Assembly (NCBI RefSeq): GCF_018873765.1
Contig: NC_057916.1
Location: 10,372,001 to 10,436,000 of the forward strand
Origin: Telopea speciosissima
Lineage: Eukaryota; Streptophyta; Magnoliopsida; Proteales; Proteaceae
Length of the DNA stretch: 64,000 bases
Direction: 5' to 3'
This document shows positions 1-10,900 of this stretch, piece by piece; position 1 is the stretch's first letter; each line of letters begins with the position of its first letter. Both the position numbers and the translations under genes were made by a program. The notes under the pieces were generated by a model. The model worked only from the letters and a program-made list of their open reading frames with translations. It was not told where the DNA came from and did not search any database.

Positions 1-369
1 GATTTCATAAACTTGAGCACCACTTCTTGATCGACCATAAGTTCCCTTGACAGCAGTCCATATCTGAGTAGCAGTGTCAAGGAGGAGATATTGACTGGAA
101 AGATCAGTGGTCATACAGTTCAAAACAAATGACATCACCATAGCATCATTGGCAGCCCATTTAGTACGGGCAGCACCATCTTCAGTAGGCTGTTTGGTGG
201 TGCCAGTAAGATGGCCAGTAAGTCCCCTACCAGCTATGGTTCAGGATAAAGATCTGGCCCAAATTAAATAGTTCGTACCATCAAGTTTAATTGCAGCAGC
301 ATAGGGAAGAAAGTCATTCCTAGTATGACCATCTCCAGAAGTAGCAGTAGTCATCTCTGAGTCACCCAT
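1..369 (-). pseudogene. Copia retrotransposon gag, N-terminal part, with in-frame stop
   Basis: Read on the minus strand from an ATG at 369, the translation starts MGDSEMTTATSGDGH and continues with a 'KLDGTNYLIWARSL' stretch and a later 'QIWTAVKGTYG' stretch. This is the pattern of plant Copia gag proteins (DUF4219 / UBN2-type). A TGA at 243-241 falls in frame after 'WARSLS', where Copia gags usually have Trp, so it looks like a TGG to TGA change. The frame then stays open to the window edge, so the rest of the element lies to the left. The position directly downstream of an LTR and primer site fits gag. The element is probably not translated now. Identity is by family pattern only. Confidence 0.8.
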
Positions 370-986
370 AATTCAGCCAGGCAGAAAAATCAGATCTTCA
401 AAAACCTTGAATCGAGTGTGAATGATGGGTTTTGAAATTGCAGAATTTCCAACCGTCAGAATGGGCTGAAACTTAGGTCGAGTTTCCCTCTAATAGTAGG
501 GAAGATATCCTCCAAAAATTAGCTCCTTCTGATGAGCCAATAAAAAGCCCTAAATTTTGAAGAAAAAATCTGATTGCAGAAAAATTGCAGAGTTGAATCA
601 ATTCTACAGTCTTCAAACAAGGACTGGATCTAAACAAATTCTGCAGTCTTCAAACAGGGACTGGTGTAGACCAATAAGAGCAGGAACCACTCTCCAAAAA
701 AAGCAGAAATCAAACTTCAGTTGAAAGGATAGCTCGATCTCCAAGGATGGAAAAAATCCTGCCGGCAGATTTAGGTCACACCACAGTTCTTCAATCTTCA
801 ATGAGGTGACATTGAGGGCAGCAGCTAAATTTGCATTAGATCACCTCATAGTTGCTACCCTGATGGAGAGAAAGAAGCCGAGAGTGGTGGAGAGAAAAGA
901 AAAAAAGAAAAAAACAGAAACTGAGAGGGGGAAGAACCAGAAAACCTGAAAAGCTGCTCTTAGATCAGAGTTGGCTCTGATACCAA

Positions 987-1240
987 GTTAACAGCCTTAG
1001 GAATTGAGTGCTTGAATGATCTAATCGATCACCCAGCCCCTTATTTATATTAATCTCAAATCATAATCAAAGTAGGAGTGCCCCCCCAGTCCTATTCTTA
1101 TTAGGAATTCCTACTACAACTAGGAATCCCAAAATAGAGATCCGATAGAGGGGAAAGAACAGAAACAGAAATAAAGCATAGAACAACTAAAACAATAAGG
1201 ACTAAGTTACCCCTATCGGGTAAAGTAGCCCATCTCAACA
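987..1240 (-). mobile_element. Copia 5' LTR with tRNA-iMet primer binding site
   Basis: On the minus strand the LTR begins TGTTGAGATGGGC at 1240 and ends near 987. It is followed directly by TGGTATCAGAGCC (985-973), the usual plant initiator-Met tRNA primer site. A TATAAATAA box lies at 1049-1041 inside the LTR. Length is about 254 bp, short but normal for Copia. Transcription would run right to left into the gag reading frame. The 3' LTR is outside the window. The inner boundary is uncertain by a few bases because the expected terminal CA is blurred. The element sits upstream of the first visible UVR8 exon, probably in an intron of that gene. Confidence 0.8.
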
Positions 1241-1926
1241 GATTGTTAAGTATATCGGCTAGTTATGCTAGTCTATTGTCGTTGTGATTAAGTACTTGAG
1301 GATTTATGTAATTTGCATTTTTATTAAGATATATAGTTGTGGGGTCGTGACTCATGAGTTGGGGAACACATGACTCTGTTCTCCCACTTCTCCGTAGAGC
1401 TCTCTCTTCTCCTCTTCTTCTTCTCTTTTCATGGTCAGTTCTGTGACATGGATGTGGATAAAATTACCAATGTAAAAATATTGTAGGATGATTTGCACAA
1501 GGGCATATTAGTACGAAGATACCCTGAATTTGATTCTGTTAGAGACTTTTCATATAGTCAGACCTAACTGGCAGCTATTTCATATTTGGTGATTCTGGTT
1601 AATTTGTTTTTATAATTTTTTGGATATTAGAGCAACTTGGCAAATTATTAGGCATCTCAGTTACTTCATCTCCATTAACTGCTAAGCTCCCTGTGCATCA
1701 GAATTGATATTATTTTTTTGACTGGTAGCTTTCTAACAGGATAACTTGGTTGAAAATCCACCAAATCAAACATTTTAATTGTCTTATGAGAGCCTGTGAG
1801 GGGGTTAATTTGGAATTTCATGCTCTATTCTCTATTCCCGCTACGTGGTTTCTATATCTTACTTCTTACAAGAATTGCATCCTGAACTGCTTTTAAGGTT
1901 TGTCTGTTATTTATGTAATGTTTTAG

Positions 1927-4900
1927 GGACAGAAAATGGTTCTGGTTGCATGTGGATGGCGGCATACAATTGCTGTTTCCTCTTCTGGGGGTTTATATAC
2001 CTATGGGTGGAGCAAATATGGTCAGCTGGGACATGGCGATTTTGAGGATCACCTTATTCCTCATCAGTTGGAAGCTCTACGTGATGGTAGTATTTCTCAG
2101 GTCAGCTTTTATTTTCATCCTTTGCATAATTTGCCTTCATTTTTTTAATTGATTGCTTTACAAATGAATCCTTTTTGAAAGAGGAAATTTAATTTTTCAG
2201 CTCTATAAGAATTTGTTCGGTTTACTACATGTACACCGAGACATAACTTATTTGTACATCATGAATTCTAGATAATTCAATTTTCTTTTGCAATTTCACA
2301 TTGGATTTTGCACAAGGCATGCATGACTTATGTTGTTTCTGCCAAACTTCCTAGCTAATTAGAGGTTAATCAAATTTCTTGTTAGTTTGTTCTGCTTTTA
2401 TGAGCTCATTCAGATCTTCTCATCAACATATTTCCAAACCTCAGTCCTATCCATAGTTGTCAAGGAGGCAAGGCAACCCAAAGCGGTGGAGGGGTGCCTA
2501 AGCACTTAGGCGACACGGCACCCACCTAGGCAACCGAGGCGCCCAAGTTTTATTTTTATTTCTCCTCTTTTCTAACATTATTTAGTTTGCTACAATATTT
2601 ACCTTATATCATAAAAAATCAACATTAAGCCACATCAAGTCATAAAAAATCAACATTAAGCCCCATCAAATCATCAACAATCAACATTAAGTCACATCTA
2701 GTCATCAAAAATCAACATTAAGTCACATCTAGTCATCAAAAATCAATATTAAGCCACATAGAGTCATCAAAAATCAAGGAGGACTTGACCCTAGTCTTTC
2801 TTTTCTCCCCCCCTCCTTTTTTTTTTCTCCTTCCTTTCTCCTTCCGGCCCCCTCCTGGGGTTTGGTAATATATACTTATTCACCAAAAAAAAAAAATCAA
2901 CATAAAATTAGAAGATAGCAGAATTGAAGAAGCAAGCTATTGGAAGTTAAAAACAATCAAAACATACTTTTGGTTTATACTGTTCTTGGAATGGGTTATT
3001 GTCCTATTATACCTAGTCTCACATTTGGTTTATACTATTCTTAAAAATTATTATCTTATCTATAAGTAATTAAACAGCTCTCGATTTAGAGAAATGTTTT
3101 TGTTATCTGAGAAGTTTGACTATTCAAATGATTTTATTTTTACATGAGACTTTTTTGTATTAGTAAGACTTCAAAATCATCTTTCCAACAAATCCAAGAT
3201 TGTTTGAATTTGATTTAAATTGAAGGAATTATGTTCCGGTCAAACTTTATTTGATGTGTGTAAATGCTGTCAAAATCACTTTGAATGAAAATGTTTTTTT
3301 ATATATCAAAAGAAATGAATATTTTACCGCACTTTTGGTTTTTAACAATGTTTTACTATATTAAGATTTATGAAATTTTTAGATTTGAGAAAAACCCCAA
3401 CATTGGAAAGTTGAAAATTTCACCTACCGCCAAAAATCCAGTTTTTTGTTCTTGAACTGGGGGGTTGACTTTCTATGCTTTTGGAATTAGATTTTTTAAC
3501 TATTTTCAATGGATTCATATAGGGGGTATTTGCTTATTTATAAATAGTATCTTAAGCAAATGAAATAAAAACATTTACTTAAATGATATTTGACATAAAT
3601 AATGGCCAAACCTAGGTCGATAATACTAAGGTGCTCAATACCATTAAGGCAGTAGTCACCTAGGACCCTAAAAATCTGCCTGGGCACCTAGACGGTACCT
3701 AGGCGATGCCTTGACAACTATAGTCCCATCAAATGCTAATTCTAAATCCAAGCTTCCACACACATTTTTCAGCCATGATATACGAAAAGAGATGATTTGG
3801 TATCAAGCTGTTCGTCAAACCAGATTTCGCTTTGTGTCACAAGCAGTAGGTTACATATTCGAATATTCAATTTTCGTGCACTATAAGATGGATGATATAT
3901 TTAATATTAAATGTTCAGAAATGTTTTTGCTTGTACACTTGAGCTTTGTAAGCTAGTTTACTGGAATAATTGAAATTTAAATTTTAACTCAGTGCTTCCA
4001 TCAAGACACTATGCTTTTGTGAATCAACTAGTTCTTTTCCTTCTTTTATTTCGGTCTCTCCAGGGCCTGTTTAGTATAGAGAACCTCTTGTTTCATCAAC
4101 TAAATTCTTTCTTTGGTTACTCAAAAAGAAAACTGGGTTTTAAATTTTTGTTTGCTTTACCCTCATAAATTCCTTAAGGCTCTATTTGTTTAGAGGGGAA
4201 GGCAGGGTGGGATTGTTGGGAAGATGGGGCCCACATGTTGGTGGGGGTTTTGTTGGGGTGGAAATGTTGAGGTAAAGTTTCTTTTCCCATGAACAATAAC
4301 CAAAGTCCCACCAAATAATGGGGTGGGGTTTTGAAGTGCCACATCAACAGACAAAGCAATCTATGATGTCCCCTGAGCTTTTGTAAGTTCACCACCCCAA
4401 ATTAACCAACCTTGGGATTTTGAAGTGCCACATCAGCATTTTTCCACCTCAATTCTCCACCCCACCTAAGTCCCCCCTCTATACAAACGGGGCCTAAAAG
4501 TTAAGGGAATACCACAGCTGTGACTTCAATTGGAACAATCACCCCTTAAAGGTATGGTTGTTCGATTCCCTTGAAAATGCTTCTGCAGTATTAGAAGCAA
4601 CTCCCAAAGTATGCTTCTCTTGGCAATAAAAGCATCTATTCTCTGTATCCATCAAGGGGAAAAAACATTTATTTTTCATCTTTTGAAGAATTCTAATCGA
4701 ATTTCTCAGAATTGTTATTTATGAGAAACTAAAGAGCTTCTGGGGGAATATTTTGCACTCCAAACAGCATAAGAAAATGATCTGAATTAGCTTGGAGACG
4801 GTTATAGAGGGTGACTCTGTGCATGTGTTGCGCTGGCTTCAGACTATGGCTGGTGGTCCATGGACATACATGCTCCTCATAAGCAAAGAGTAACGATACC

Positions 4901-7900
4901 AAGAATAAGAAATCTTTACATGCACATGTAACAGAAAAGAAGGAAGATGAGAAGAGAGGAGAGAGAAGTGAAGATGGGAGAAAAGAAGGAACTCACTGTA
5001 GGAACAGAATGCTCTAACCATGCTCTCCACAATGTATTTATAAAACACCCAATAGGGAGTAATTACATTGAAGGACAAACTTATGTAACATAATTACACA
5101 TAAGCCCATCAGCAATAAATAAATAACAAAAAAACCCTTAGCCTGCGGTTCACATTATTAACAATCACCCTCAAGTTGGAACATAGATATCACCCACGCC
5201 TAGCTTGAAGCCTTGAAACCATAGTATAAAATCTTGGCGAGATCTCGAAAAATATCTTGGTTTCCCGAAGTCTCAAGACGAGACGATAGGCAATACAAAA
5301 TTTGTGCAAGATCTCCGAGATATAGAGATTTCGTGGTATATTTCGATCTCGGTTCGACTCGGGACCAAACCAAGCTATAAAAAGGCACCCACTCAGGCAA
5401 GATTTCAACCTCAACTCGAAATCTCACCTCTCTTCCTTTGCTGTGAAGGAAAACATTTGGAGGTGAGGGTTTTCTTTCTCATTTTTGGCAAATCTCACCT
5501 CAACTGAATATGAAAGCTTGGAGATTCAAGATTGAAGTTTCAACATCAAGAGAGGGAGCTGCATTGCATCTCAAGAACTGTTTTAGGTAAAAAGAAGAGC
5601 AAAGCTTGATTTAAAAACAACAACAACATGGTCGTTTTAATGATCCGGCCCAACACTCGTTTTAGTACTAGCTACTCTCAAATGGTAGGACTTGTTACAC
5701 ACTTACACTTTTATTTGTTTAATCTATGCCTCTTTCCAAGTTTCTAACAATTATTAACAAACCGTCAAACCATCACCATGTATGGTTATGAATATGATGC
5801 CTAATGCTTAAATGGTTTATGGTTTGATGTTTTATAATTCCTAATGCTTAATTAAGTTGTTTTACACCTCTACTTTAGTTATATGTGTTCTAAATATTGT
5901 GTGGAATAGCTCAGGGTAGAGCTCACCTACGTTGTAGACTACCAACCTAGGGTCCGAAGTCAAAGTACCATTTTGGGTTTGAATTTGTAAAAACTAATGA
6001 TTCCATTGTGTTTAGAATGCCTAAAATAGGGTGTATGTCAAGTTTTAGGACCTATCTTGGCCATAGTCACCAAAACCCACCACCGAGTCATGACGGAAAA
6101 AAATACACCAACTTGCCGAGATCTTGGCAAAACTCGGTTTCGTGGTCTCCCAAAACCAGGGTCGGAACTAAGACCTAAAATCTTGCTTGAAACACCCTTG
6201 AAGGAAAACATTTCGAAACAAGGCCTTCTCAAACATATCACCAAGTTGATCAACAGATCTGACAAAAGGTGTCGAAATCGATTTCCTCACCACAGCATCT
6301 CGCGCAAAATGACAATTAACTTTAATATGTTTGGTACACTCATGAAAGATTGGATTACTAGCAATATAAATAGCTGCTTGATTGTCACAATGCATATCCA
6401 TAGGCTTATTGAGTGGAAAACCAAGTTCCTGAATAAGAGATTTCAGCTACATCAACTCAGTTGTAGTGTGAGCCATTGCCCTATATTCTGTTTCGGCACT
6501 AGATCGAACAACTATAGTTTGTTTCTTACTCTATCATGTAACGACATTACCTCTGACAAACGTACAATATCCGGTTGTAGAACGTCGATCACCATCAGAC
6601 CCAGTCGGCATCTGAGTAACTAACAATATCAGCATGACCATGGCACATGTAAATAAGTCTTTTTGATGCAAATCCAAATGGGTGAGCAAGCCAAGGTTGA
6701 AACCGGAAGAGAATAGGTAGGTATGAAAATAAATAGCTAGGTTGTAGAGCTGGAGTCCCACTAGTCTACTAGCCGTAGGAGTCCCACCTAGGCCCGCTGT
6801 AGGAGTCTCACCTAAGCCCACTTGAGTCACACAAGTAAAATACTCAGATAGTATGCTTGTAAAATTCGATGGTTGCTTTGAGAGTAGCCAAGACTTGCAT
6901 TATATAGAGGTGAAAACCTTGAATACAACAAAATAACATTAAAGAGACCCTTAGAATTCCAAAACCCTTTTGGAATTCCCCATACATAGAGAACAATTAC
7001 TAGACATAGAAACTATCCCCAAGACCTAGAAAGTTGTTCCCAAGACATAGAAATTTACGACCAAGCAAGAATAACTACCTAACTAGGAAAACTAAAAGAC
7101 TAATTAATACTACCTAGGAAAGTAAAACCCACTACATTAATTAACCTAGGAACATGAAAGGACAAACTAAGAATACAAAAAGTCTTCTCCAACAAAAGTT
7201 CCAAAATTGTGGACCCAAAAAGAACTATATAAAATAAACTCAGCAGGGCCAGGTTGGGACAGCAAGGACCTGCCTGTGGCTTGGGCTGGTGCTGGCCTTT
7301 GGACCAGCATTTGGCCCAAATTCTGGAAAAGAACCTTGTGAGCCAATTTCTCCCTGTATCACCTATAGGGATGAGAACACAATGGGGTGAGGGCACAGAT
7401 ACAGCTCTCTAGTGACTCCAACTTTGCCAACTCATCACTAATGAGTTGGCAAATTACATCCTCCATACAGAAAGGGAAAAGGACTTCCATTCTTAACATA
7501 ACAATCTAACTTTCCTAACTAGTTGCAAGTATCCCCAGGCCCATGGTCTTGATGTTGCTCTATGTTTGATATCTTGAACTTGTTAGAAAAGAGAGATTCC
7601 TATGGGATAGGGACTTTTTTTTCCATCCATTGGGGGAAGTGATTGCCTTATACTTTGCCCGATGAGTTTGTGAGAAGCGGGATTAATAATAGTCTCTTAT
7701 GTAAGCCATTACACTGTTCATTAGTCGCCTTTGGGGTGCTTAGGCTGCACCTGATTGTCTTTATTGTTATACTCTATGCTTTGTACTACTAATTTCTGTT
7801 TGCAATAAAATTCCTTAGTTATCTATCAGGGGGGGGGGGGGAGGGGGGAAAGCTAGTCAATAGTGAAAATCTATACATCTGACTCATTTAAATTTTATTG

Positions 7901-10900
7901 GCTGAAAAATGAAATGCTTAAAATTTCCTTTGATGGTTGAAGTGTTAACCTTTCCATAAATCTCTAACTAATCATAATAATCTTACTTTACACTATCCTC
8001 TTTCCATCTTATAAGCTAGTTGATATCTCATGACTTCTGTGGCGAATGGATGTATTTCATGGGCTTCACTGGTGCTTTAGTATGCACACGTAAATATGAG
8101 GAATATTTTCTTTTATGTCCCATATTTTTATTTATCGACTGGACATAGTTCATATCTTTGCAGATATCAGGTGGTTGGCGTCACACCATGGCAGTCACAT
8201 CTGATGGAAGACTTTGTGGCTGGGGATGGAATATGGTTGGCGCTTTCATTTCTAGGCCATATTATCCCATATATTCTCCACTGATTAAGTTTGCACCATT
8301 CAATCACATGATACAAATAAATCATTCTAACTAAACATGCTGCTGCAAAATGGAACTACATGAAAGTGTGAAATGATAAATATTAGTAGAATGATTGAAT
8401 AGAAATAATCTACTTTAAGGATGATGTAGGAAAATAATTAACTATTTTGCACCGATGTAGATCGGATTGTATTCCTTTCAGGAGTTTATCCAAGGAAGCT
8501 GAGCTAGTTGTGTGCATTCTCCTTTAGCATTCTTAAATTTTCATTAAGGCTGTATTTGCTTTTATAATTAACTGAGGGATTCATAATTATGTGAAATTCA
8601 GCTCTCTATATCAAAATTTCTGTGCAATATGACTTCCACAAGTTAATGAAATTCGAGAAGAAGAGAGTATTGTTGCAGAATTGATTGCATACTAGACACC
8701 CTCAAAGGGTCTAAATAGAAGTTACAATGAAACAAAAATAAAAAAAACCAGCCTAACACAATATTATCTTTTCCAATGTAAAACCTATACATATCAATAC
8801 AACAATGACACAATATTGTCTTTTCTAATATACAGCAATAAATTGTCCCTTATGTATAGCAACCCAAATAAGAGTCACATTAAGGCACACAGGTGCTAAA
8901 CATGTACAAGTAGTGGCGTCAATTGGTTGGTTTTGTCGGACTGACTCGGTTTTGGTCTGGTATTGAGCCAAGCCAAAGCCGAACAAGTAAGGCGAAGTTC
9001 TGTTTCAGTTCAGTTCGGTTCAGTTTGGTATCGTTTTTCATTAACAGGTTCTTACTGGTTCAATACCGGTTTAGCTTTCCATATGTATATACAAAAAAGA
9101 AATGGGAGAAAATGGATTTTTGTTTGGCTTTTATCTTTCTGTTTTTTCCCCCTGGTTCAGCATTTGGGTTGGTTGTTCCTGTTTGGTTTCTACGTGTTTC
9201 TAAAAAAACCAAACCAGGTAAGCATTTGGTTCAGTTCAGGTTTTTCCTGTCAGTTTCAGTTGGTCCGACTGGTTTGGGCTGGAATTTGATGCCCCTATGT
9301 ACAAGTGGTGAACAGAGGCACACAAAACGCACAGATCAAAGATGTAATGCATGAAAGGCAATGAGGTAAAAGGGGTGTGCCTCTCGCCTGCGGCCTAAGC
9401 TTTAATAACTCTTATTTATACCGTCTTTACAATTTGGCTCACCTTCCATCTTGAATCTTTAAACAGCATCTCTCCTTATGTGGCAGAGTGGACAAAGGAA
9501 AGGGCAATAAAGAGCATAATTGCGAGAAGAGTTGGGACTTCTGACATTTTGAAATTACATGATTGCTATCCTTTAATTGTTTATGGCTTTGATGTATTGG
9601 AAGCTTACATGGTGTGAATCCCTGCCTATGCTTAGTAGGATATCTGGTTTATGATATTTCTGTCATCAATAGTTCAGCGAAGTTAAGCATTTTGACCATA
9701 GTTGTCGAGGCGACTCCTAGGCGCCTTGTTGAGTCGCCTTGATGTCTAGGCCCCCCTCCAACTCCTTGATTTGCTTAGACGCCATGCCAACTATGATTTT
9801 GACTATCCCAAGTCCACTTGCCAAACTCTTTGTCTTCTCTTGATTTGATTTCTTTATATTTTAACTGCTTGAGATGGCATGTTTTATTATAATCTCAGCT
9901 GTTGGTTGCTGCTAAGATTTCGCTTCAATTTTTCCTTACAGTTTGGACAGATTGGTGTTGGTGATAATGTTGATCACTGCTCTCCGGTGCAAGTCAAATT
10001 TCCACAGGAACAGGCATATTCTTGTTTCCCTAGCTCCCTTAACTGACTGGAATAGCTCAGTTGGCTACTCTTTCTGGTTGTATGAAGATTTGCTAGTTTT
10101 GGCCTTTTATCTTAGGGTTGCATTCTCTGTCTAAAACATTTCTTCTCTCTGTGCCTTTTTCTAAAATTTTCTCAGATTTGATGGCAGAAAGTAGTGCAAA
10201 TCTCTTGTGGATGGAGGCACACACTTGCTGTTATAGAAAAACAGAATGTTTTTTCTTGGGGTAGGGGTACAAATGGACAACTTGGGCATGGTGATTCTAT
10301 TGACAGGTAAATGCATCTGCAACTGGCCCAATGTTCGAAATTCTGAGTCAACCTTTAATAATCCATCACTATGTGCATGTTGTTGGTCTGGGTAACGTAG
10401 TAGCATGTAGATGTAGGCCTGTTGATGTGGTGAGACAAAAATGAAGAGCTTTCCATGAAGCATGCTTCTAGCCAGTATGAGAATGGACTATGTTTTGTCC
10501 CTTTCATACCACTGTTTTTCTGTTGATAAAGAGTGTGTCCACCAAACATAAAACTGTGATACCAAAAGTAATAGTAGTGGTGGTGGTGACAGAATCTTAT
10601 TGGAAGTGATCTTTTTTATAAACTTGGGGGAAGAGGTATTTATTTAGAGAATGAACTAATTGAGAGTCAGGAAATTAGATGGTGATAAGAATCAGTAGTA
10701 CAGGATAGTGGATGTTATTCCTTTCCTTCCATCTGGTCAATGACCATGAAGAAATTGTTTCGGTAGTTAGTCTCCTCTCATGTCAAAGGCTCTCTATTGC
10801 TCATAGAAGTTGGCAGTTTTGTCACACCTATCTCTTTTTTCTTTTCTTTTTTTTGGGATGGGGGGGGGGGGGGGTTGTGTAACTTTAGAGTTAGAGTTCA

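Noticed and set aside
2610..2778. short regular repeats, considered as a CRISPR array
   Set aside because: The units are contiguous with no unique spacers, and the array is part of a plant hAT element.
6057..6623. 188-codon plus-strand open frame
   Set aside because: It is antisense to Copia RNase H remnants and runs across a hAT/Copia junction.
8923..9354. 143-codon open frame with hydrophobic stretches
   Set aside because: It lies almost wholly inside a MITE with a 10-bp duplication, has no homology that I recognise, and is low in complexity.
10046..10110. tRNA-like GGAATAGCTCAGTTGGC stretch
   Set aside because: An A-box-like word only; no anticodon arm, B box or acceptor pairing can be drawn.
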